From: a virus | Length of the DNA: 32,167 bases | IMG/VR virus record: IMGVR_UViG_3300001282_000035 | Span: 1 to 32,167 of that record | Strand: one strand, 5' to 3' | Part shown: one piece after another, positions 13,957 to 20,586 of the stretch | How positions within the stretch are numbered: position 1 is the stretch's first letter | Layout of the letters: the number at the start of each line of letters is the position of its first letter | Notes under the pieces: model-generated | What the model was told of the DNA's origin: nothing | Databases searched by the model: none | The model's input: only the letters and a program-made list of their open reading frames with translations | Program-made: the position numbers and the translations under genes

Positions 13957-14457
13957 TTATGAATTAAGTACACCTATTTCGTAGCTTAGGAAGCGGAAAT
14001 CTACTGTACATTCAATATAGTTTACGTCAACGTCCATGGTAGTAAACTGCAGATCGGAGATATCGATAGGGAACAACTGAATAAACTTTGCCGAGATATT
14101 TCCAAGTCGGCGACTATTGTTGATGACAAGAGTTGCATCAGAGTATAGTCCAGCGGAACTGTTTTGTAGATTGGCATATCCGGTGAAATCAGTAGGAGAA
14201 CCAAGACCCTTCATCCAGTTATGGATCTCAAGATAGTCGGTCATATCCTCGGCCACACGGAATGTTATAGTCAGTGGTGAATATGTAATCTTACCAGAAT
14301 TAGGAATAGAAACAAACGGCGTGGCAGTCTCTGTTGATGACAGAGTCATACCAGGTAGACGAACCGTCTGTACGTTAAAGTTCAGATTGGGAGTACGAGC
14401 CAACACGAACTTGTAACTGAGTGGTGATAGGAAATTGGGGTTTGTTGACTTAACCAC
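13957..14457 (-). CDS. Tail-tube-like virion protein (second tube-fold gene)
   Basis: 166 residues, starting at GTG (14457) since no ATG lies in frame near the N-terminus and an AAGG leader is well placed. The sequence pattern (SPLSYKFVLARTPNL, NVQTVRLPGM, SIPNSGKITYSPLTITFRVAEDMTDYLEIHNWMKGLG) resembles the tail-tube family: the block V-Q-x-x-x-I/L-P plus x-F-x-V-x-E-D-x-x-x-Y-x-x-x-x-x-W also appears in the window's gp19 (VQAAQIPE, DEDFLIRNAMEEW). It could be the tube-initiating gp48/gp54-type protein or the gp3-type terminator. The position after gp23 and before uvsY is where many T4-type phages carry a small tail gene. It has its own late promoter (14501-14508), downstream of the gp23 terminator. 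Confidence 0.65.
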   Translation of the reverse strand: MVKSTNPNFLSPLSYKFVLARTPNLNFNVQTVRLPGMTLSSTETATPFVSIPNSGKITYSPLTITFRVAEDMTDYLEIHNWMKGLGSPTDFTGYANLQNSSAGLYSDATLVINNSRRLGNISAKFIQLFPIDISDLQFTTMDVDVNYIECTVDFRFLSYEIGVLNS

Positions 14458-14500
14458 TATAGTATTACCTTAAAGCTGATATGATCATTATAACACAGTT

Positions 14501-14508
14501 TATTTATA
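14501..14508 (-). promoter_or_regulatory. T4-type late promoter before the tube-like gene
   Basis: An exact TATAAATA on the minus strand, 44 bases upstream of the GTG start at 14457. It lies between the terminator of gp23 and the tube-like gene, so transcription restarts here after gp23 is ended. Confidence 0.85.
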
Positions 14509-14516
14509 TTGTACAT

Positions 14517-14550
14517 AAAAAAAGGAGGGAGACCTTTCGATCCCCCTCCC
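14517..14550 (-). terminator. Intrinsic terminator after gp23
   Basis: On the minus strand an 11-bp stem (plus-strand arms 14524-14534 and 14539-14549; nine Watson-Crick pairs and two U-G pairs) closes a GAAA tetraloop with a C-G closing pair and is followed by seven Ts (14517-14523). This is an unusually stable form of rho-independent terminator. It sits 30 bases below the gp23 stop. Confidence 0.93.
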
Positions 14551-14560
14551 TCAGTTTGTG

Positions 14561-14574
14561 GTTGGTTAACCAAC
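14561..14574. repeat. Perfect 14-base palindrome below gp23
   Basis: GTTGGTTAACCAAC reads the same on both strands and lies between the gp23 stop and the terminator hairpin. It may protect the gp23 mRNA 3' end or be a binding site. No function is shown by sequence alone. Confidence 0.7.
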
Positions 14575-14579
14575 TCTTA

Positions 14580-15932
14580 TTACATAAGGTTGTTAACAAG
14601 AACGCGACGATAGTACTTGTTCGAATCCTGCTCAAGAGTTGCAGTCGTATCGGCTGCAGTTGTACCCTTAGCGAATGGATTCGGTGCCATGCCGTAACGT
14701 GTCTTGAAGCCGATCTTTGGCTGGAAGCTGTTAGGATCAACAGCACGAACCATCTGAAGCGGAACGTATGGGCAGTAGAACAGACCTGCATCAAAGGCAT
14801 TCGAACCCTTGTAGCCAACAACCAAGAAGTTGGTGCCTGCATATGGATCGATATAAACCTTGATACGACCGTTGAGAACACCAGCGAAGGTGTTGCCAGT
14901 ATCATCAACGTTTAGGTTGTTGCTGTTAAGCGCTGGAGCATAATCCAGAACACCAGCCATCTGAAGAGCTGAAGCAACATCTGACGAGCAGATGATGATG
15001 TTACCCTTACCACGACGTGTCTGCTTAGCAATCTGGTTGCATTCGCGTTCGATCTGGAACAGAAGACCCTTAAACTTTTCAACTGACCAACGGCCGTTTG
15101 AATCGGTATCAAGATCGAAGATACCAGCAGTTGTTGTACCGTCAGCAGCACCGCGCTCGGCAGTGATGATGATCGAGCGAACAACTTCGCGGTTGATTTC
15201 AGCAAGGATTTCACCCGAGAGGATGTTGCTGAGTTCTGTTTCAGCATCAAGACCGTGAATTGCCTTCAGATCCTGTGCAAGTTCAAGCGAATATTCAGCC
15301 TTGAGGGCACGTGTCTTTGCAGATACGGTAACCTTTTCGATGCTGAAGCCCATTTCTGGGAAGATGTAGGTGCTGTTCGAACCAAGCAGTTCGCCTGTTC
15401 CAAGCAGAAGACCCATCGTGTAGTTGTACGTTGAGTTACCAGCATTGTTTGATGAACCAGGAGCAGTACCAACAGTGTTGGCACCAACCGATGTTGCAGT
15501 AGCAGCACCAGTATTAGCAGCATCAACACCAGCGCCGAGGCGTGACGAGTGACCTGTGTTTGCTTCGTTGTAGAATGCTTCAGCACCAAGCGCGCTTGAG
15601 TTAGCATACTTCGAACGCATTGCGAAGATAAGACCAGTTGGACCAGTCATTGGCTGAACGCCGCAGATATCGTATGCGATCAGATTTGGCATCGAACGGC
15701 GAACCAGCGAGATAAGTACTGGATCAAAGTTTGAAACGCCACCAGCAACGTTCACTGGCGATTCGCCAAGAAGCTGCTGTGAAACACCGTTCTGCATGTC
15801 TTCGCGCAGAGCGTTTTCAGTGTTTTCTAGAATTTGTGCGGTGACAGCACGTCTGTGGGCAGTTTCGATCGTAGGCAGATCGGCGTGCTCCAGAACGGGC
15901 TTCCACTTATTTTGGACTTCCTCAGCTAACAT
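14580..15932 (-). CDS. 23: Major capsid protein gp23
   Basis: 450 residues (T4 gp23 is 521). VRRSMPNLIAYDICGVQPMTGPTGLIFAMR (about 78-107) is the gp23 hallmark. The N-terminal 57 residues form the propeptide: helical, ending at LLGE followed by SPVN, which fits the (I/L)xxE/xE rule of the gp21 protease, so maturation is predicted after Glu57. The shell part then continues with GGVSNFDPVLISLV. There is a variable Gly/Ala/Thr-rich stretch at about 145-175. It forms the hexamers of the head. There is no gene 24 paralogue next to it; in such phages gp23 or another protein supplies the vertices. It has a near-consensus late promoter upstream and a strong terminator downstream, which gives a monocistronic high-copy message. 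Confidence 0.97.
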   Translation of the reverse strand: MLAEEVQNKWKPVLEHADLPTIETAHRRAVTAQILENTENALREDMQNGVSQQLLGESPVNVAGGVSNFDPVLISLVRRSMPNLIAYDICGVQPMTGPTGLIFAMRSKYANSSALGAEAFYNEANTGHSSRLGAGVDAANTGAATATSVGANTVGTAPGSSNNAGNSTYNYTMGLLLGTGELLGSNSTYIFPEMGFSIEKVTVSAKTRALKAEYSLELAQDLKAIHGLDAETELSNILSGEILAEINREVVRSIIITAERGAADGTTTAGIFDLDTDSNGRWSVEKFKGLLFQIERECNQIAKQTRRGKGNIIICSSDVASALQMAGVLDYAPALNSNNLNVDDTGNTFAGVLNGRIKVYIDPYAGTNFLVVGYKGSNAFDAGLFYCPYVPLQMVRAVDPNSFQPKIGFKTRYGMAPNPFAKGTTAADTTATLEQDSNKYYRRVLVNNLM

Positions 15933-15973
15933 TGTATTCTCCTTTTACCCTTTGGTATCTTGGTTTGGTATTT

Positions 15974-15981
15974 TATTTATT
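15974..15981 (-). promoter_or_regulatory. Near-consensus late promoter before gp23
   Basis: AATAAATA on the minus strand, one mismatch from TATAAATA, about 42 bases upstream of the gp23 start and overlapping the gp22 stop. Its position mirrors the exact copies ahead of gp21 and gp22, so it is probably functional, but the mismatch makes it weaker evidence. Confidence 0.5.
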
Positions 15982-16954
15982 ATTTTACAGTTCTTGAAAT
16001 AGCTGCAGCATAGTGAGCCATATGAGCAGGTACCGGAGCAACCTGTTCAGTTAGTTCTTCTGCTTCTTCAGTAATAACACCCGTCGAGACAACCTTCTTA
16101 CCTTCGGTGAAGTACTTGTCCTTGATGATATTAAGCTTTCTGGCATATGTTTCAACATCGTTGAAGTCAATGCCTTCTGCAAGTGTACGAAGTTTTTCAA
16201 CCTGGGTTGCAGCAAGACCTTCGCTGACTTCGTCAAATGTAGCTTCTTGTGTTGCTTCGTCGATTACTGACTGAAGCTCAAGTTGTGTGTTGATCGATTC
16301 ATCAAGCTTTGCTTCGAGTTCTTCGATATGTGCATGAAGTTCACCGAGAACATCAACACGATCTTCTGGAACGGTGATGTATGATTCGGCGAATAGATTA
16401 TAGAGACCATCCATGAAGTTCTCTGCAATCTGTGCACGAAGCGATGTTTCAATCGCGAGCTTGTTTTCTTCGATCCACTGTTCAACAACATAGTCAAGAT
16501 ACTGATCGATCTTGGTTGTCATTTCTTCCTTGACACCATCGACTTCTTCAGAAAGTGCTTCAGCAAATTCTTCTTCAAGACGAAGGGTTTCAAGATTCAT
16601 GCGAGCGGTAAGAGCCGCTTCGAAAAGTGTTGATGCACCTTCCTTGAATTCTTCTGTAAGATCTTCACCAGCGAACATTGCGCTGATGTCTTCCTTGACA
16701 GCACCCAGAGTTGCACGTGGCATCTGGCCAAGAGCTGGCTTACCACCAGGAGCGGTTGCTGAAGGTGTTAGGTCTGCTTCCTTGCCGATCTGTGCAAGCG
16801 CATCATTAAGGAAGTGAGAAAGATCGTCACCCTTAAGCTGAGCTAGTAGTGATGTGAAGGTCGCAAGCTTTTCAACGGTGGACGAACCTGCACCTGGCTT
16901 CAGTGTTTCTGAACCTGCAGACTCTTCCATTTCGATATTATCCTTATCTGACAT
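15980..16954 (-). CDS. 22: Prohead core scaffold protein gp22
   Basis: 324 residues (T4 gp22 is 269). Very acidic and highly helical, with long coiled-coil segments (for example EELEAKLDESINTQLELQSVIDEATQEATFDEV, about 210-242; EDLTEEFKEGASTLFEAALTARMNLETLRLEEEFAEAL). This is the usual signature of the T4-type scaffold, which fills the prohead and is degraded by gp21 to small peptides. The Ser/Gly/Pro-rich N-terminal 80 residues and the Ala/Pro linker (TAPGGKPALGQMPRATLGAV) are likely flexible. It begins after a late promoter (16979-16986) and ends within the gp23 promoter region. Conserved gene order 21-22-23 supports the assignment more than sequence similarity, since scaffolds diverge fast. 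Confidence 0.93.
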   Translation of the reverse strand: MSDKDNIEMEESAGSETLKPGAGSSTVEKLATFTSLLAQLKGDDLSHFLNDALAQIGKEADLTPSATAPGGKPALGQMPRATLGAVKEDISAMFAGEDLTEEFKEGASTLFEAALTARMNLETLRLEEEFAEALSEEVDGVKEEMTTKIDQYLDYVVEQWIEENKLAIETSLRAQIAENFMDGLYNLFAESYITVPEDRVDVLGELHAHIEELEAKLDESINTQLELQSVIDEATQEATFDEVSEGLAATQVEKLRTLAEGIDFNDVETYARKLNIIKDKYFTEGKKVVSTGVITEEAEELTEQVAPVPAHMAHYAAAISRTVK

Positions 16955-16978
16955 TGTACACTCCTTGTGAATTTTATT

Positions 16979-16986
16979 TATTTATA
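16979..16986 (-). promoter_or_regulatory. T4-type late promoter before gp22
   Basis: An exact TATAAATA on the minus strand, 25 bases upstream of the gp22 ATG and just after the gp21 3' end. Confidence 0.9.
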
Positions 16987-16991
16987 TTGGA

Positions 16992-17645
16992 TTAAGATTT
17001 GGAAATTTCGTGGAGAAATTTCTCAAAGATCTGCAGTTTACGTTCTTCGAAGGTGCGTGATCTAACAGACGATTCGATCTGCATCTTAGATTTGTGAGCA
17101 ACCAGCATGCTGTTTTCCCAGATCCATTCAACACCTTCCATGATGCCGTTGACGAATGCATCAGGAGCCGAAGGATCGGCAACGATATCAGCAGCAGTTG
17201 CTAGGTGGAAATCACCCTGAACTTCGTTGATACCTTCTTTATTGAGACGCAGTGATCCCATACCACGAGACGAAACGCCTAGACGAACACCTGACTCAAT
17301 GAGACCCTTGGCAGTGTTACCCATAGGAGTATCTGTCAACTTTGCCTTACCGATCCAGTTCAGACCCTCTTGGCGAAGACTGGTGATTACGTGTGAGACA
17401 CGATCAAGGTTGATCTGTGGACCATCTGGGTGACCTAGTTCACCAAGAGCACGACCAGACTTGACGTAGGATTCGTTGTAACGTTCTACTTCCTTGGCAA
17501 GGGTTTCTACTGGGTACATACGACCATTACGGTTCTTGATACCACCTTGCAAGAAGATTCCTTCGATGTACATATTCTTCTTCCCGTCTTCACGGGCTTC
17601 GGTAACAACTGTTACATCTTCAGTAAGTTCAGTAATTAGTTTCAT
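16992..17645 (-). CDS. 21: Prohead protease gp21
   Basis: 217 residues (T4 gp21 is 212). Recognised by MYIEGIFLQGGIKNRNGRMYP (25-45), the catalytic His in LGELGHPDGP (His72), and the nucleophile region RLGVSSRGMGSL (about 121-132, with Ser125/Ser126). It is the serine protease of the U9/prohead family that cleaves the scaffold, core proteins and gp23 at (I/L)xxE/LxE motifs inside the prohead, and then itself. It starts after a late promoter. The gene follows the accessory fibre island in transcription order, so the island lies between the core protein and the protease genes. Confidence 0.96.
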   Translation of the reverse strand: MKLITELTEDVTVVTEAREDGKKNMYIEGIFLQGGIKNRNGRMYPVETLAKEVERYNESYVKSGRALGELGHPDGPQINLDRVSHVITSLRQEGLNWIGKAKLTDTPMGNTAKGLIESGVRLGVSSRGMGSLRLNKEGINEVQGDFHLATAADIVADPSAPDAFVNGIMEGVEWIWENSMLVAHKSKMQIESSVRSRTFEERKLQIFEKFLHEISKS

Positions 17646-17669
17646 TTTAACCTCGTTGTTATTTTAATC

Positions 17670-17677
17670 TATTTATA
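17670..17677 (-). promoter_or_regulatory. T4-type late promoter before gp21
   Basis: An exact TATAAATA on the minus strand, 25 bases upstream of the gp21 ATG. It lies within a perfect 9-base inverted repeat (17667-17675 and 17682-17690), so read-through RNA from the island could fold here. It separates expression of the protease and scaffold genes from the island. Confidence 0.9.
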
Positions 17678-17694
17678 ATTTTAAATAGATCCGA

Positions 17695-17976
17695 TTACGC
17701 CCACACGCGATGGGGAACTGTTGGCTCGACGCTCAACGGTGTCAACTCGGCAAGCTGCTCGTCGCTGAAGTTGCCGCGCAGGTTGGTGTGCCAGCCGGGG
17801 TAGTCCACCACGATAGGCTCGTCGGCCTTGTCATAGCCCGTCACGCGGCTGAATGGCCCGATGTGATCGAGCGACACGCCAGACACCGGGTTGCCTTCAT
17901 CGTCAATGACACCCGCAGCCAGCAGCGCGGCAGTCATTTCAGCTTCGGTGGCGGTCATGAGATACAGGTCGATCAT
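17695..17976 (-). CDS. Small protein after the fibre gene, 93 aa
   Basis: 93 residues from the ATG at 17976, which overlaps the fibre stop by 4 bases (ATGA). A longer frame back to 18078 exists but runs entirely inside the fibre gene and adds an unlikely Pro/His-rich stretch. The sequence MIDLYLMTATEAEMTAALLAAGVIDDEGNP, cut for length, then DHIGPFSRV, YPGWHTNLRG and HRVWA, belongs to a small family common next to tail-fibre genes in many unrelated phages. Its role is not known to me; assembly help for the fibre or a small virion component would fit. GC content is clearly higher than in the capsid genes on both sides, as for the fibre gene, so the two moved together. Confidence 0.85.
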   Translation of the reverse strand: MIDLYLMTATEAEMTAALLAAGVIDDEGNPVSGVSLDHIGPFSRVTGYDKADEPIVVDYPGWHTNLRGNFSDEQLAELTPLSVEPTVPHRVWA

Positions 17977-19781
17977 GCGGTGAGTGCCTGTAGCTGCGCG
18001 TTGGTGAGGCGCGAGGGGTAGAAGGTGATGGTGCGGATGTAGCCCGTTAATGGGTTGCCGCCATCTGAGTTTTGGCAACCGATACCTATCCGGTCGGGGG
18101 AAGGTAGAGTGCCTGATGTGTCGGTACTGACCGTGCCGCCATTCGCGGAGGCGGCAAAATTGTTTGTCTGATAGGCGTATGCAATTTTGCGGACGCTGGC
18201 ATTTCCAAGCGTCATAGATCCCTGAAGTCCCGCCTGAGTGACACCAAGAACTCTGGTTTCTGCCCTCCAGCCGGGGCCATAACCAGCGGATACAAGTAAG
18301 CTATTCCCAGACGTAGGTGCTGCTGCGCTGTCAATGTCGTACACAAACGGGAAGTCGCTACCGCCCGTCGAATTGACGCCTGTTGTGGTTGCAACAAACT
18401 GCGCGATAATCGTCCCCTCGCTCTGGTTGTACCAGCTTGAGAAGTTCGTACCCGTCATCGACGCAACGTCAACCGCGCGGGTGACCGTGGAGGCTACGGT
18501 GGGGATGTAGCTGGTGGCGAATGCACCGGTTTCGACCTGTACGCCGTAGAGGAATACGCCCAAACCGACCGAGACAGGGGTGTAAGTGGCTCCGAAAGTC
18601 GTTTGGGTTGCCGGCTTTGGCGAAACCACAAAAACATAGTTTCCGCCGTCTGCGTCAGAAGTTGCCGTGACTGTGCAGCGATACCAACCGTTTCCGGCAT
18701 TGGTAATAGTGGCAGTTGTTGACGCAGTAGTTGCAACAATAGTCCCGTTGCTCAAGTCAAATAGAGCGCCGTATGCAAGGTTAGCAAACGCGCTGTTTTC
18801 AAAGTTAATCTGAGCGCGGGTATATTCGCCCGCCTTCAGGTATGCAGAGCCGGTGTAAACAGTGTTTACGGCACCTGAAAAAAGTTTATACAAAGAGTGG
18901 CCGCTATTTAGTGTATCGCCAGTGGCAATTTTTGTAGCGTTGCTTGTCCCGGCCGGGCTAGTGGCAGCGTTTGCCGTAACAACGAGTGAGCCGCCCGGAG
19001 AAACCGACCAGCCCACCGTGCCGTCGCTGTACGTCATCAAGTTCACCCGCTGCTCCTCGATTAGCAGGCCGTTGGGCGCGAGTGTGACGGGGTTGTAGTC
19101 GAAGCGCGGGCCGTAGTAGGCCGAGGCGACCGTCTGCACGTAGGTCGAGGGCAGCGTCTGGTAGGTGACGGCTTCGACCTGCGCGCCCCATTGCAATATG
19201 CCGCTAGTTCCATCACTAGCCCACGATACGCCTCTTACTGAATCGCTGGCTGGAATAACATTAATACCAATTCTGGCGGCGGCACTGGTGCCGATTGCCG
19301 TAAGCACCACTGAAACGCGATACCAGCCATTACCAGCGGGCGTTATTCCCCTACTCACAACTGTAGAGGTTCCGGCGGTAAATGCGGTCTCAGTGCCGGT
19401 TTGCAAATCATAGTTGATTGCAAACGTTCCAAACTGGCCAGCAGTTCCAATTAACTGTATGTATCTGTAGCCCGCATCTTTAACGTAGCATGAAAATGCG
19501 TAATTCACGCCAAGCGTCGAAGAAAAATTCTGTTGTAGCTCTTTGAATGCCACCGCTGATATGCCGGGTATAACCTTGTCAGCAGTCGTTGTTCCGTCAG
19601 GCGCAACTCCTACATTAGCCGAAACAGTAACTACGTTTTTTACCCAAGTTGGGTCATCAAGTTGTTGCGAATACAGCAGCAGATTGTTCGGCGCGTAGGT
19701 CACCCGCCCGGTGCTGTCCACCAGCGTGGCGTTCGTCGTGCGAGTAAAAGTAATAAAGTCACTGAATGTTTTGAATCCCAT
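17973..19781 (-). CDS. Fibre/spike-type protein with duplicated carbohydrate-binding-like domains
   Basis: About 602 residues. A possible GTG start three bases earlier (19784) is less well placed relative to the AGGA ribosome site than the ATG at 19781. N-terminal anchor FTRTTNATLVDSTGRVTYAPNN (about 12-33) is typical of phage head-spike/tail-fibre proteins. Two related beta-sandwich repeats follow (about 33-215 and 245-437): each has a NLL/NLMTYS start, an AGNGWYR motif and a GVQVE/GAQVE-x-Y end. The C-terminal 150 residues look like a laminin-G/concanavalin fold (SEGTIIAQF, TGYIRTITFYPSRLTNAQLQ). It likely binds surface glycans of the host. The gene is GC-rich (by eye over 50 percent) within a genome in the low 40s, a sign of horizontal transfer. 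It lies between core and protease genes, not with tail fibres. Confidence 0.8.
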   Translation of the reverse strand: MGFKTFSDFITFTRTTNATLVDSTGRVTYAPNNLLLYSQQLDDPTWVKNVVTVSANVGVAPDGTTTADKVIPGISAVAFKELQQNFSSTLGVNYAFSCYVKDAGYRYIQLIGTAGQFGTFAINYDLQTGTETAFTAGTSTVVSRGITPAGNGWYRVSVVLTAIGTSAAARIGINVIPASDSVRGVSWASDGTSGILQWGAQVEAVTYQTLPSTYVQTVASAYYGPRFDYNPVTLAPNGLLIEEQRVNLMTYSDGTVGWSVSPGGSLVVTANAATSPAGTSNATKIATGDTLNSGHSLYKLFSGAVNTVYTGSAYLKAGEYTRAQINFENSAFANLAYGALFDLSNGTIVATTASTTATITNAGNGWYRCTVTATSDADGGNYVFVVSPKPATQTTFGATYTPVSVGLGVFLYGVQVETGAFATSYIPTVASTVTRAVDVASMTGTNFSSWYNQSEGTIIAQFVATTTGVNSTGGSDFPFVYDIDSAAAPTSGNSLLVSAGYGPGWRAETRVLGVTQAGLQGSMTLGNASVRKIAYAYQTNNFAASANGGTVSTDTSGTLPSPDRIGIGCQNSDGGNPLTGYIRTITFYPSRLTNAQLQALTA

Positions 19782-19784
19782 CAC

Positions 19785-20201
19785 TTATCCTACGTAAAAT
19801 AATTGATTAGTAAAGTCAAGATTTAACGTATAATTTGGCTCAATACTAGTAATTGGCTCAAATATTTTTTGCAATTCTATTGTACAAAAACCGCTTCCGT
19901 TTAAAAAATTAAAACTCAAAGGTTTTTCAGAATTAATTTTTAAAGGCATACCGCAACCAGAATAATCATGGGTACTTGAAGAATCATATATGCCTGCTAT
20001 CGATACACCTCTTAATACTTGAAGGTATGCATTAGGAGTACATGCCCATGATATTTGATTGATATATGCACCAGTTAATATTTCACCAGGCAATGCAATA
20101 TCAGATACAGTATTATTACCGGAAATAGTTAATCCGCAATTCTCTGTTATGTGTAATGTGACAGATAAATTTAGTTTATTAGAAGTAATAATATAAGGCA
20201 T
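19785..20201 (-). CDS. Paralogous small protein A, 138 aa
   Basis: 138 residues, related to the next upstream gene (20209-20586): shared segments include SGNNTVSDIALPGEILTGAYINQISW/AGNNAVSNVASSGETLTGAYITQSVW, VLRGVSIAGIYDSSSTHDYSGCGMPL/IKRGITPVAYYDSTGQHEYAGCGMPI and a final beta strand. No known domain is recognised. The pattern is beta-rich with Gly/Thr turns and no membrane segment, consistent with a small virion or decoration protein. It adds a C-terminal tail (about 15 residues) that its paralogue lacks. It is AT-rich, unlike the fibre gene 4 bases after it, and starts 8 bases before the end of its paralogue's stop. It belongs to the island, but not to its GC-rich part. Confidence 0.8.
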   Translation of the reverse strand: MPYIITSNKLNLSVTLHITENCGLTISGNNTVSDIALPGEILTGAYINQISWACTPNAYLQVLRGVSIAGIYDSSSTHDYSGCGMPLKINSEKPLSFNFLNGSGFCTIELQKIFEPITSIEPNYTLNLDFTNQLFYVG

Positions 20202-20208
20202 GGCATCA

Positions 20209-20586
20209 TTAACTCAAATTATAGTCAGATGGGAATGGTCCAACTTTTTGAACTTCAAACATAATAAAACAATTTGCAGAACCAACAAACTCGATATTAA
20301 TATTATCAGTTTGAAGTACATTTATTGGCATGCCGCAACCAGCATACTCATGTTGACCTGTTGAATCGTAATATGCAACAGGCGTTATACCGCGCTTAAT
20401 TACAATATAACCATTGGGATCACACCCCCAAACTGATTGAGTAATATACGCTCCTGTTAAAGTTTCTCCAGAAGATGCCACATTAGATACAGCATTATTA
20501 CCGGCAACAACAATAGTAGTATTTGCAGGTGTTACATGAAAAACGGCAGATGTGCGCGGCCTATTTGAAACAATCGTTACAGCCAT
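20209..20586 (-). CDS. Paralogous small protein B, 125 aa
   Basis: 125 residues, the second copy of the same fold as 19785-20201, with about a third or more of positions identical over the aligned core. Conserved landmarks are the G-N-N-x-V-S motif, LTGAYI-x-Q, the R-G-I/V-S/T turn, YDS-S/T-x-x-H-x-Y-x-GCGMP and a C-terminal EVQK/ELQK strand. Two Cys residues (in WGCDPN or WACTPN, and GCGMP) are conserved in both copies. Role unknown; head decoration, neck or fibre attachment are possible. The start overlaps the stop of the core-type gene by one base (TAATG), so it is expressed with the core genes from the late promoter at 22168. Confidence 0.8.
   Translation of the reverse strand: MAVTIVSNRPRTSAVFHVTPANTTIVVAGNNAVSNVASSGETLTGAYITQSVWGCDPNGYIVIKRGITPVAYYDSTGQHEYAGCGMPINVLQTDNINIEFVGSANCFIMFEVQKVGPFPSDYNLS

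Noticed and set aside
14481-14915. Plus-strand ORF (144 codons) opposite gp23 and its terminator
   Set aside because: It reads through the terminator hairpin and the capsid gene; no leader or family.
17667-17690. Inverted repeat around the gp21 late promoter as a translational switch
   Set aside because: Unlike the endonuclease case, both arms lie upstream of the expected late start and neither covers the gp21 ribosome site or ATG. Palindromic AT-rich sequence could arise by chance.
17977-18078. N-terminal extension of the 93-aa gene
   Set aside because: Lies wholly inside the fibre gene; the ATGA overlap at 17976 is the natural start and matches the family's MIDLYL start.
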